A DNA stretch of 64,000 bases, taken from positions 1,148,501 to 1,212,500 of the forward strand of contig NC_014371.1 in NCBI RefSeq assembly GCF_000144405.1, read 5' to 3'. Of the stretch, positions 25,940 through 35,222 are shown piece after piece. The translations under genes were made by a program, and so were the position numbers. Positions within the stretch are counted from its first letter, which is position 1; every line of letters starts with the position of its first letter. This DNA comes from Prevotella melaninogenica ATCC 25845 (lineage in GTDB: Bacteria > Bacteroidota > Bacteroidia > Bacteroidales > Bacteroidaceae). Below the pieces are notes generated by a model, which saw only the letters and a program-made list of their open reading frames with translations, searched no databases and had not been told where the DNA came from.

Positions 25940-28900
25940 TTACTTACAGATAAACTTAACTGTACGGAGGGTCTTACCGTCCTTCTTGACATTCACAACG
26001 TAAACGCCCTGAGCACCAAGATGGAGACGTACAGACTCTGCACCATTGACAGAAACAGCCTTGCTTGCTACCATCTGACCATTGGTAGAGAATACCTGAA
26101 CGAGGTAGTTACCCGGTGTCTCAACGTCGAAGAGGACATCACGATCGATAGCGTAAACCTTCATGTCAGCAGTCTCAGTGCCGTTGATACCTGTTGGATC
26201 AGCCTTCACCTTGATTACCTGGAAGGTACGAGTGTCAGAACCATGTGCGTTCTTCAATGTCAATGTAACTTCATAGTCACCTGCCTTAGCATACTTCAAC
26301 TTCGCTGTACCAGCCATATCAGTACCATCCTGTGAAACGATAGTAGCCTTCTTAGCTGTCCACTCTGCAGTAGTCTTCACCTGGAAAGTACCAGAAACGA
26401 ATGCACTACCAGCATCGTAAGTTGGAGCATCTGGTACAAGTGTTGTAACACCTTCGCCTTCACCAGCCTTCAATTCACCGTGAGCCAACTTAGCATTGCC
26501 CACCTTGCTTGTGAAGTAGTGACTTGCATCAGCGTCAGCCTCGAAGTCCCAGTAAGCCTTCAAACCAGCCTCATTAGCATCGGTAGACATCATTGTGTGA
26601 GCAGCCTCTGCTGCTGTGAGCGCCTTGTTGAAGAACTTAACATCGTCAACAGTACCATTAATAGCAGCTGCTCCGGCACGACCAAGACTGATACCGAGGA
26701 CATTATTATCCCACCAAGCATTGTTAGCAAAGCCATCTGGATTAATACCATCGCCCTTATGACCATCGTACTCCCAGTTATGAGCCTTAGCAGCCTTACC
26801 ATTGATATAAACCATCGGTTTGGTTGTAGTACCATTACCCTCCATAGCTAATACAAAGTGTGTCCAAGCACCTGGAACGAAGTCAACCTCCCAACGCTGC
26901 TTGTACTCCTTAGCACCACCAGCATTCTTCTCACGGAGTGTCACTTCATAAACACCAGTGTTAGGATCGTATGTAGTCCACATTGTACCCCAGTTGTTCT
27001 GTGGCCAGCCTGTACCTGGGTCACGCATGTCGATAATCTGAGTATTACCTGTAAAGCCATTGAACTTAACCCAGAATGCGAGTGTCCATGCCTGGTTGTT
27101 GCTTGTCAAGCCAAGCTCAGAAACTTTAACGCCTACTGGCTTCTCGAGTGTCTTGATACCTCTTGAACCAGAACCGTCAGCCTTCTTGCCTTCGTACTTC
27201 ATTGTTACTTCGCTGTTAGCAACAACCTCGATAGAAGTCTCGCTGTTGTTAGCTGTGAGCTTGTTGATATGAGGAACAGCACCTACTGCATCAGAAGTAA
27301 TCTGAATGTAGTTAGCATATCTTACTTCCTTATTAACGCGTGCACCATTTTCATTAACTGCACCTGTAAGAACGAGATCGTAGAAACCTGTCTGGCTCAA
27401 ACCATTCTCAACCTTGATTTCATTAGCATTGTTGCTGCTTGCAACAGTTGCACCATTCTGCTCAATCTTCCAGTTACCTGCCTCGTGACGTGGGTCAACA
27501 TAAGCGATAGTGAAAGCCTCGTTTGGCTTGATAACAGACTTGTCTGCCTTGATTTCGTCGCTATATTCGTAGCTATTGAAGATTTCGTGATCCTCGCCCC
27601 AAGCGATAGCACTCTCCTTCTTCATATCGAGAGATACTGCAGATACACCAAACTTCACCTTGCCCTGACCCTTTAGGTCTACAGGAACAGAATAGAACAT
27701 ACCTGCCCATGAGGTGGTTACACCCATGAGGATTGGGTCCTTACCCTCCTGCTTAGCCCAGAGCTTGAAGAGAGAAGTCTTCACGTCTGTGTTGTAGCAA
27801 GGCTCGCCCTGACCCTTAGTGTTAGGCATGTTGAAGATAATCTTAGCGTCAACGCCATTCTTTGCAGCGTGCAACAAGGTTGTCTTTACATCGATTGGCT
27901 GTGCTGGAGCATCAAAGCTACCACGAACGATTGAGAACTCACCGAGGTAGAGATTCAAGTCGGCAGCATTCTCCATCTTGAGCGCAACGAGTGCAAGTGT
28001 CTTACCGTTCAAAGTTCCATCAACAGTGATAGTCTTCTCAACCCACTTATCCTCATCAGCCTCATCAGCAGTTGTCAATACTGGATAAGCCTTCTCTGCG
28101 TTTACATTATCTTCTGTAGCGAATACCAAAGAAGCATCAGCCTTACCACCCTTAACCTTATAACGGAAGGTGATAACGTCGCCTGTCTTCAAAGCATACT
28201 TTGTCTTGAAGAGGTGGAGATACTCCTTAGGAGTAGAACCATGTACACGAACAGTAGAACCACCCATGTAAGCATCGTCCCATACGAACTCTGCATCAAG
28301 ACCAGTTGCAGGAACATCAACTGCGGTACGACCGAGCAACTTGCTTGCAAACCACCAACGCCATGTTGGCAAGTAATCCTGTACACCTACGTTAGCCCAT
28401 GGACGATCGTTCTTACGTACACCACCATAGTTGAAGAACTTACCGTTACCGAGGTTGAAGTAAGTAATCAATGGCTCCTGTGTCAAGTCCCAAGACATAG
28501 AACTACGTGCGGTCATCATCGCTGACATACCAGCGAAGTCTGTGTTATCAGCATTGTAGTTCAAGCTGTTATTGATTTGGAGAGAGTTAACTGGGTTACG
28601 TGAACCGCTTGAGAACCAACGCTCAGTACGCAACATATAAGTGCGCTGCTGTGTCTCTGGGTCACTACCCTTCTCACCACGACTCTCAAAGAACATGTTC
28701 TGTGAGTGTGCACCCCAAAGACCGATAGAGATTGGATAATTCTTCAACAAAGTCCAACGTGAACCTGTACGTGGCTCACCACCCTGCATGTTGATACCAG
28801 CATAGATGTCTAATGGGTTACGCTCAATCTCTTCAGCCATCTCAACTGTATTCTGCAACAATGTTGATGAGTTCCAGTTATAGTTGAAGAAGAGGTTGGC

Positions 28901-29677
28901 AGCCTCGCTGCCTTTTGCACCAAATATGCTCTTGTTATATTCATTCAAACCATGGTCAAAAGAGATACGTCCCTTATCATTGGTACCATCATACCATATA
29001 TTCTCATAGATTGGGTTGGTTGGTCTGATTGCTTTGTTAAGATCCACATGAAAATCTCTTAGTTTTCTTGTTATACGACCACCACCAAAATACTCTGAAT
29101 ACTCAGAGTTGTAGCCAAGACCATCATAACCAAAGTAATTCATGTAAGCAGCTGCCTTCTGCACATCTGTTGTAGCAAGTTGTTCTAAAGCACTACTCCA
29201 CGCACCAGACAATCCACCATATGGAATACCAGCAACAGAAGATACAGGCACACCATTCTTATGTGCTGCGTCCAACAATGCTGCAGGAATACGACCTAAG
29301 CCACAGTTCCAGTCACCCCAGTGTGTAACATATGGCCACATTGAGAACACCTCAGAGTCGAAGACGCCATCAGGGAGAGCGTTCTTACTTGGCACGTTCC
29401 ATGGCAACCAAGCAAGGAGCTTCTTGTCGTTTGTCTCTGTAAGGTCCGTACGAACCTGTGTTCCTTCGTAACGGAAGCGAGCCTTTGGTTTTACACGAGA
29501 GATGAAGAAGTTATCATCATCATTGATTTTAGGGTTCGACTTTGACCAGCTCTGCAGTTTGCCTGGGAACTGCTGAGACTCAAAGCCCCACTGAATGTAG
29601 TTGCTCTTAAGTTCCTGTGCCATCAAGGTTGATGGAATTAGGCAGCAACCAAAAAGAAGTAAATTAATTCTTCTCAT
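25940..29677 (-). CDS. Secreted GH85-type endo-beta-N-acetylglucosaminidase with LamG and T9SS sorting domains
   Basis: 1245 residues from the ATG at 29677, which begins a signal peptide (MRRINLLLFGCCLIPSTLMA); the upstream extension to 29743 lacks one. The GH85 part has MWPYVTHWGDWNCGLGRI, YFGYDGLGYNSEY with the N-x-E pair (Asn190, Glu192), ENIWYDGTNDKG, FFNYNWNSS, DIYAGINMQGGE and YFNLGNGKFF, then VGVQDYLPTWRWWF. A LamG-type domain lies at about 880-1065 (WTLAFWVKFNGF, WTHFVLAMEGNG, GTVDDVKFFNKALTAAEA). The end (YLVQVFSTNGQMVASKAV, VYVVNVKKDGKTLRTVKF) is a T9SS sorting domain. Domain order matches the 21966 paralogue; the sequences are clearly diverged, suggesting different glycan preferences. 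Confidence 0.88.
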   Translation of the reverse strand: MRRINLLLFGCCLIPSTLMAQELKSNYIQWGFESQQFPGKLQSWSKSNPKINDDDNFFISRVKPKARFRYEGTQVRTDLTETNDKKLLAWLPWNVPSKNALPDGVFDSEVFSMWPYVTHWGDWNCGLGRIPAALLDAAHKNGVPVSSVAGIPYGGLSGAWSSALEQLATTDVQKAAAYMNYFGYDGLGYNSEYSEYFGGGRITRKLRDFHVDLNKAIRPTNPIYENIWYDGTNDKGRISFDHGLNEYNKSIFGAKGSEAANLFFNYNWNSSTLLQNTVEMAEEIERNPLDIYAGINMQGGEPRTGSRWTLLKNYPISIGLWGAHSQNMFFESRGEKGSDPETQQRTYMLRTERWFSSGSRNPVNSLQINNSLNYNADNTDFAGMSAMMTARSSMSWDLTQEPLITYFNLGNGKFFNYGGVRKNDRPWANVGVQDYLPTWRWWFASKLLGRTAVDVPATGLDAEFVWDDAYMGGSTVRVHGSTPKEYLHLFKTKYALKTGDVITFRYKVKGGKADASLVFATEDNVNAEKAYPVLTTADEADEDKWVEKTITVDGTLNGKTLALVALKMENAADLNLYLGEFSIVRGSFDAPAQPIDVKTTLLHAAKNGVDAKIIFNMPNTKGQGEPCYNTDVKTSLFKLWAKQEGKDPILMGVTTSWAGMFYSVPVDLKGQGKVKFGVSAVSLDMKKESAIAWGEDHEIFNSYEYSDEIKADKSVIKPNEAFTIAYVDPRHEAGNWKIEQNGATVASSNNANEIKVENGLSQTGFYDLVLTGAVNENGARVNKEVRYANYIQITSDAVGAVPHINKLTANNSETSIEVVANSEVTMKYEGKKADGSGSRGIKTLEKPVGVKVSELGLTSNNQAWTLAFWVKFNGFTGNTQIIDMRDPGTGWPQNNWGTMWTTYDPNTGVYEVTLREKNAGGAKEYKQRWEVDFVPGAWTHFVLAMEGNGTTTKPMVYINGKAAKAHNWEYDGHKGDGINPDGFANNAWWDNNVLGISLGRAGAAAINGTVDDVKFFNKALTAAEAAHTMMSTDANEAGLKAYWDFEADADASHYFTSKVGNAKLAHGELKAGEGEGVTTLVPDAPTYDAGSAFVSGTFQVKTTAEWTAKKATIVSQDGTDMAGTAKLKYAKAGDYEVTLTLKNAHGSDTRTFQVIKVKADPTGINGTETADMKVYAIDRDVLFDVETPGNYLVQVFSTNGQMVASKAVSVNGAESVRLHLGAQGVYVVNVKKDGKTLRTVKFICK

Positions 29678-30104
29678 AATTGATTTGGGTTTTAATGTTA
29701 TTGAATAATTATAAATCTTATTACTGTTTAAATCTGCCTCCACTCGTTAGGAGAACAGACGTTGCCCGAGAATAGTATCCTTCGTTGGTATCGCTTAGTA
29801 GACTTTACCTGTCATTTGATAGCTTTATAGGTGTCAACTGTGCCTCACGTCTCTCATTTCCAATCGTCGTATTCATGCTTAGCACATCGTGTGCGAAGGC
29901 TTAACACCACTTGTGCGGATGCTCCGCACCATTAAAAAAGATGCTGAAGGAACATTCCACTGTTCATAAGACGAGGGTTGCCCTACCCTAACAAAAGCCA
30001 CGTTTTATCGGACATACTTATTATCAGAAAGCTTACCTACCAAACAAAACAAGACTACCCGACTCGATAGAATCAAGTCAGATAACCTCATTTTATATCA
30101 CCTA
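29678..30104. other. 427-bp intergenic region between GH85 genes with two hairpins
   Basis: No gene is seen. GACTCGAT/ATCAAGTC (30061-30079) forms an 8-bp hairpin on the minus strand followed by a T-rich run, a weak candidate terminator for the gene at 30105-33134. GTGCGGA/TCCGCAC (29913-29929) is a perfect 7-bp hairpin in what would be the leader of the 25940-29677 gene. No clear TAnnTTTG box was found. Confidence 0.5.
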
Positions 30105-33100
30105 TTACTTAATCGTAATCTTTTGTGTACGGATAACATTGTTGTTCTGCATCTTAACGAGGTAAACACCTGCTGGCAACTCATTTGTATTGAAAGACTT
30201 TGGATTAACCAAGCTCTTTACGGTCTGACCGTCAGTAGAGAATACCCATGCACGTTCAACATTCTCGAATACCACCTTACCGCCAACAACTGTGAGCTGT
30301 GAAGCACCACCTACGTTAGCAGATATGATGTTAGTAGAACCACCCTCGAGCAACTCTGGTTCGTCAGCAACACCCTTATCATGGGTGTCAGCCTTCGCAC
30401 CACGAGCAGCGTTAGAACCAGTGATAGTCACCTTAAAGTCGATAGCAAAGCCCTTATTGAACTTACCAGTTGGTGTCAAACCGCCCTGGAACCATGCGTC
30501 ACAGAAGACAAGGCGGAGACGGCTCTGACCAGGCTTAGCATCTTCAGGAACCTTGAAGGTGTACTCATTCAACTGCTGTACCTGTGCAGGAACGCCCTTG
30601 CGCACCTGACCAAAGAATACTACGCACTCACCCTCGTTAGGATTCTCAGAGAGATTCTCTGGGTTGAACTGCTTGTCGCCATTGAAATCCATCCAAGCCT
30701 TACCCATACAATAGCGGAGGTCGTCATTGCTCTGGTCCTTCATCTGAGTTGCCTCATAGCCCTTAATCTTCACTTTCACTGTCGCACCCTGTGCTACTTC
30801 GAGCTCTTGACTCGTAGCATCAACATAGTTGGTCTCGTTTCCTGCAGGACCGTTAGCAGTATAGTCGATATTCTTAGAACCACCCTCTGTCTGGAACTTC
30901 TGAACATAACGAATCTTTCGAGCTGTTTCTGCACCAGCAGCAGCATTGTCGAGTTCAACTGTTCCGTAGCCCTCTTCCTGTGCCTCTGGGAGTTCAGACT
31001 GCTGAGCACGTGGCACAGCAATCCACTTTGTCTTTGAGTAGGTCTTAAGGTCAGTACTTACTGAGCGAACACCGATGAAAGGTTTGTCGTCAACACTTGT
31101 GAACTGAATGTTAGGAACGAGTGTAGCCCACTGTGATGTACGTCCTACCTCAGACACCTTACCATTCTCACCGTTCTTATAGAGAATCTCGAAGTGGTCG
31201 ATATTTGCCTCATCGTTATAAACGGTTGGATTCTGTCCAGGGTCCTTATCAATTCCCCATACCGCCTTAACAGAAAGAGAATTCTTTGTTTCCTCCTTCA
31301 CCTGAACGGTCAAATCCTTCACGTTAGCTGGTGTTGCTGTCACGTCGTCGTTGAGTTCGAGTTTACCAACAAGTACATTATAGTCAGCATCTGAATCCTT
31401 CACACGCAAACCGATACGCTCAATCTTCTGACCAGCAGTAATATCATTCAACTCAACCTTCTTCTCTGTCCAGTTTGCGTTCTCGGTGTTACCCAAAGCA
31501 TAAGCCTTCCAAGCACCATTCACACGTACGATGAGAGAAAGTTTAGAGTCGTTATTGCCCTCTTTACCAGTCTTGATAGCCACCTTAGCAACTACCTTAC
31601 CCTTAGAAGGAGTGAGGTTAGTCTTGAAGAGAACAACGTCTGTAGCAGTCGCATTGTTGACACCCTTCAAGCGAAGTGCTGCACCACCTGTGTAAGCATC
31701 CTCATTGGTGAATGAAGGCTGTACGTCTGTGCTGGCTACTTCAGTCTCTGGCTTAACAACCATCCAACGATAGGTAGGTACGACATCTTGGCTACTCATG
31801 TTATACCATGAGCCTGCAGTCTTCTTACCCTTATAGTTATAGCGTTCACCATTACCTGTGTTGAAGTGGGTAGCGAAAGGAAGGTTGCCTGAGATAGCTG
31901 TGCGCTCTGGAATCCAAGAAGCAAGACCAGCAAAACGTGCCAAAGGAGGTGTGGTGCCCTGTGCCTCAACATTATTACCCCTATTGCTAACCTCTGGACG
32001 ATACAAAGGATTACGGTTGCCACCAGAGAAAGCACGCTCAAGATACTCCTGATAGTTAGACATACGAGACATAGCGTCACCACCAGTGTTATAACTCCAG
32101 AAACGACTCTCTGCATGCTCACCCCACAGACAAATACCACAACGCTTTGCATCTTGGTTGTTAAGACTATTCCATCGTCTGTCCATGCTAACAATCCATA
32201 CACCAGCGTATAAACCATCGGCTGAGCCCATTGTGCGTTCTGCCTCTCTTACAGACTCTCCCATACTCCAACTAAAGTCGCTGTTGTCGTAATTCAACAT
32301 TACTTCACAGATACGATTATCCTTGTCTTGACCCCACATATAGCTCGAGTTATAAGAGGTAAGTCTTGAGCTCGTTGTGTAATACATAATCTTGAAGTCG
32401 TTGAAACCTTCAGACTTCGCAATCTTATAGAGTTCCTTATGGAAGGCTATGTTATCTGCATCTTGATACTTGTTGGTGCTTTCCCAGTTATAGTTGATAC
32501 CATCGAAACCGAGGAAACGCATGCAGTTGATGATAGGGTGTGTATAACGGAAACTACCATCTGTATTGCGTTTCATGATGAAGCTTGCCCAACTGTTAGC
32601 AGCTCCACCCGTTGTATGATCGAAGAACTTAATACCAGCGAAGATGCTTGTACCATTGCGGTGAGCAGCATCAGCCCATGAACCTGGTGCTTGGAAAAGT
32701 CCGTAGTTCCAGGCACCAAACAGGTTGGTATAGTTCCACATTGAGAAGTTATCGTTAGCAAATGTCTTTGAAGGATAGCCACCGAGGTTCTTTCCAGCAC
32801 CACCAGGGATATTCATAAAGAGGTTACGATTCTCGTAAGTATCTTGGAGAAGACGGTCAGCACGTGACTCAATAGCACGCTTTCTGACGTGTGAGCGGAT
32901 AAACTCTACCTCGTCTTTGATGCCCCATGCAGTAAGGTCGGCATCAGTAGGATATTTCTTGCCGTTATCAAGAAGTTCTGCAAAATGCTCAAGAAGGGTC
33001 TGATCGCCCAACTTTGACAGGTCGAACACCTGTGTTGAAGCTGTTGAAGAATATGTTTGTGCTGTCACACCAGCAGGAGCCATAGCCATCATAGCTGCGA

Positions 33101-33134
33101 TGATCCATGCACTAAGAGTAGATTTTTTATTCAT
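30105..33134 (-). CDS. Secreted GH85-type endo-beta-N-acetylglucosaminidase with GEVED-like and T9SS sorting domains
   Basis: 1009 residues, signal peptide (LSAWIIAAMMAMAPAGVTAQ). GH85 features: MWNYTNLFGAWNYGLFQAPG, FLGFDGINYNWES with the N-x-E pair (Asn216, Glu218), FKIMYYTTSSRL, MLNYDNSDFSW, LYAGVWIVSMDRRW, FATHFNTGNGERYN, YNMSSQDVVPTYRWM. Unlike the other two paralogues it has no LamG domain; residues about 730-935 instead resemble a GEVED domain (KAWMDFNGDKQFNPENLSEN, SRLRLVFCDAW). The C-terminus (AWVFSTDGQTVKSLV to VIRTQKITIK) is a T9SS-type domain. It is the first enzyme gene after SusC/SusD, 99 nt after SusD. It is the most divergent of the three and the least certain in activity. Confidence 0.82.
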   Translation of the reverse strand: MNKKSTLSAWIIAAMMAMAPAGVTAQTYSSTASTQVFDLSKLGDQTLLEHFAELLDNGKKYPTDADLTAWGIKDEVEFIRSHVRKRAIESRADRLLQDTYENRNLFMNIPGGAGKNLGGYPSKTFANDNFSMWNYTNLFGAWNYGLFQAPGSWADAAHRNGTSIFAGIKFFDHTTGGAANSWASFIMKRNTDGSFRYTHPIINCMRFLGFDGINYNWESTNKYQDADNIAFHKELYKIAKSEGFNDFKIMYYTTSSRLTSYNSSYMWGQDKDNRICEVMLNYDNSDFSWSMGESVREAERTMGSADGLYAGVWIVSMDRRWNSLNNQDAKRCGICLWGEHAESRFWSYNTGGDAMSRMSNYQEYLERAFSGGNRNPLYRPEVSNRGNNVEAQGTTPPLARFAGLASWIPERTAISGNLPFATHFNTGNGERYNYKGKKTAGSWYNMSSQDVVPTYRWMVVKPETEVASTDVQPSFTNEDAYTGGAALRLKGVNNATATDVVLFKTNLTPSKGKVVAKVAIKTGKEGNNDSKLSLIVRVNGAWKAYALGNTENANWTEKKVELNDITAGQKIERIGLRVKDSDADYNVLVGKLELNDDVTATPANVKDLTVQVKEETKNSLSVKAVWGIDKDPGQNPTVYNDEANIDHFEILYKNGENGKVSEVGRTSQWATLVPNIQFTSVDDKPFIGVRSVSTDLKTYSKTKWIAVPRAQQSELPEAQEEGYGTVELDNAAAGAETARKIRYVQKFQTEGGSKNIDYTANGPAGNETNYVDATSQELEVAQGATVKVKIKGYEATQMKDQSNDDLRYCMGKAWMDFNGDKQFNPENLSENPNEGECVVFFGQVRKGVPAQVQQLNEYTFKVPEDAKPGQSRLRLVFCDAWFQGGLTPTGKFNKGFAIDFKVTITGSNAARGAKADTHDKGVADEPELLEGGSTNIISANVGGASQLTVVGGKVVFENVERAWVFSTDGQTVKSLVNPKSFNTNELPAGVYLVKMQNNNVIRTQKITIK

Positions 33135-33174
33135 ATGATTTAGGTTTTGTAATTAGTACTTGATAGATTTATAT

Positions 33175-33208
33175 CCCAGTAGAGTGACGTCTATACCACC
33201 CTACTGGG
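33175..33208 (-). other. Hairpin between susD and the first GH85 gene
   Basis: CCCAGTAG and CTACTGGG (8 bp, perfect) enclose an 18-nt loop. It has no U-run. It could act as an RNA-processing or attenuation point lowering enzyme expression relative to SusC/SusD. Confidence 0.5.
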
Positions 33209-33233
33209 CTATTGTTTCAATTCAGAGTTTCAT

Positions 33234-35066
33234 TTAGAAGTTTGAAGTGGTCTTATCCCAGAAGAGACGAGTTGCCATCTTGTCTGGACCGCCCAATGCT
33301 GGGATACCAGTGTTGTCAACATCCTGCTTTGTTGCGATGTCGCTTGTGCCAGGGAATGGCAGACGACGCATGATATCACCAGGAACTAAACTACCATCAG
33401 CCTCATCGATGTTCAATACTGGCAACATACGTGGGAAGCCTGTACGACGGAGGTCAACCCATGCCTCGAAGCCATTAGGATAAGTAGCGAGGTACTTCTG
33501 AGTGATAATCTTCTCGAGTTTTGTCTCTTGTGAGTCGCTGTCGTTCCACTTTACACCAACATGAATTGGTGAAGCAGCGTCTGGTGTGTCACCTGTTGGA
33601 TCCTTATAAACATAAGCTACTGGGTTCTCCTGTGCCATGTAGGTGTCAATCCAAGAGTCATACCAGTTTACATTCTGCTGTCCATTAGGACTCTCACCGT
33701 CCATAGACTTCATCTCAGGATCCTCACAGTTTCCATGACGAATACCCTCCTCATAGAAGTGCTGAGCCGAACCGCCCATGTTCCAACCACGGAGTGCACC
33801 CTCTGCACGGAGGAAGCAAACCTCAGCATACTTCATCAAATAAAGTGGTGCAGAGTTAAAGTACTGCTCGTTCAGCTTACTGAATGCGATGTACTGGTTC
33901 TCATCATATCCCTGACCTTCACCTGGATGTGTACCGGTACGGATACCACAGATACGGCTGTCAGCAGGTGTTGTCTCGCCTGTCTTATTGTTCTTAATAA
34001 CGTTGTCGTTCTTCTTAAAGAGATATTTCAACCAAGGGTGATTGAAGGTCTTCAATGTGATTTCCATTGTTGCACTCATACGAGCATCGCCCCAACTCTC
34101 AACGCCTGGCAATGGATGACTAAAGCCCATCACACCTGGACGGATTGAAACGCTCTGTGCCTCGTTCTCAATAACGCCATCAGCAACAGCCTCTTCAGCC
34201 AATTTCTGTGCACGAACAGGGTCGCTCTTTACCATGTGCATAGCGATACGCAACTTCAATGAGTTGGCATAACGTGCCCATGCCTTCAACGTTCCGTCAG
34301 CAGCACCACCATCGGTCATGACTACGAAACGATCAACAAACGCACTCTTAATCTTCTGCTTGTAGGCAGCTGGCTTCTGATCGAAGTAGTGGAAACAAGC
34401 AATGGCAGTGTCGAGGTTGGCAACAGCATCGTTGTAGACATCCTCAACCTTGTTATAAGTATAAGGACCTACCTGCAAGTTAGTCTTCAACTCACGGTAA
34501 GGCATTGGACCATAAACGTCAGCTACCTCAACAGCCTGCTGGTTGAAGAGGGTCAAATAAGCTGCCTTCAACTCTGGAACAGCATTTACCTTCTCATTAT
34601 TCAAGATAGGTACAAGTGAGGTTTTCATCTCTGTGAATGAGCCCCATGCACCACCATAGCACTTCTGGTCGATAGCATATGACGATGCCAAACGAATCTT
34701 TGAATACTGGAAGAAAGTATGAGGAATAACCGTGTACTCAGCATAGTTGTCAACACCGAGAGAATACTGATACTGATAAGCATGTGGACCTGGGTTCTCA
34801 CCATTCTTACCACCACGCATAGAGAACTGTCCACCAACACCAGCATCGAGCAAGTCTTGCATTGCATTGAGTGCCTCATCTGCTGCTGCAGCATCTGTAG
34901 CCTGACGGAAAGGAATCTTATCCACGTCACCACGGCTTGTCACCTTCTCAACATTCTTGGTTGTTGAGTTGAACTCATCACCAGGGTTGTCATAGTCAAG
35001 GCATGACTGTAGACCCAGTGTTGGCAATGCCATCGCCATGAGTACGATTATATGTTTACTTTTCAT
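33234..35066 (-). CDS. SusD/RagB-family glycan-binding outer-membrane lipoprotein
   Basis: 610 residues with a lipoprotein signal (MALPTLGLQSC, lipid Cys22). It is an alpha-helical TPR-type SusD-like protein: MQDLLDAGVGGQFSMRGGKN, YLTLFNQQAVEVADVYGPMP, RYANSLKLRIAMHMVKSDP, FLRAEGALRGWNMGGSAQHF, YEEGIRHGN, and the C-terminal IITQKYLATYPNGFEAWVDL with RRTGFPRML. It works as the lid of the SusC porin encoded upstream, capturing released N-glycan. It follows susC with a 156-nt spacer and is more similar in motif layout to the SusD at 44697 than to starch SusD. Confidence 0.93.
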   Translation of the reverse strand: MKSKHIIVLMAMALPTLGLQSCLDYDNPGDEFNSTTKNVEKVTSRGDVDKIPFRQATDAAAADEALNAMQDLLDAGVGGQFSMRGGKNGENPGPHAYQYQYSLGVDNYAEYTVIPHTFFQYSKIRLASSYAIDQKCYGGAWGSFTEMKTSLVPILNNEKVNAVPELKAAYLTLFNQQAVEVADVYGPMPYRELKTNLQVGPYTYNKVEDVYNDAVANLDTAIACFHYFDQKPAAYKQKIKSAFVDRFVVMTDGGAADGTLKAWARYANSLKLRIAMHMVKSDPVRAQKLAEEAVADGVIENEAQSVSIRPGVMGFSHPLPGVESWGDARMSATMEITLKTFNHPWLKYLFKKNDNVIKNNKTGETTPADSRICGIRTGTHPGEGQGYDENQYIAFSKLNEQYFNSAPLYLMKYAEVCFLRAEGALRGWNMGGSAQHFYEEGIRHGNCEDPEMKSMDGESPNGQQNVNWYDSWIDTYMAQENPVAYVYKDPTGDTPDAASPIHVGVKWNDSDSQETKLEKIITQKYLATYPNGFEAWVDLRRTGFPRMLPVLNIDEADGSLVPGDIMRRLPFPGTSDIATKQDVDNTGIPALGGPDKMATRLFWDKTTSNF

Positions 35067-35222
35067 TGTTGTTTATCTTTTGAATATTATTGTATTGTTT
35101 AAGCTTATTCGGAGCTAAAGATGTGTAGTAACGGTTTTGTTACGTGGGGAGCAAGACGTCAAACATTATATTTGTTTCTCACTCCCTTTCACGCTCTTCA
35201 CTCCTTTCTCACTCCTTTTCTC

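Noticed and set aside
29678..29743. 22-residue extension of the middle GH85 protein
   Set aside because: It precedes a complete signal peptide that begins at 29677.
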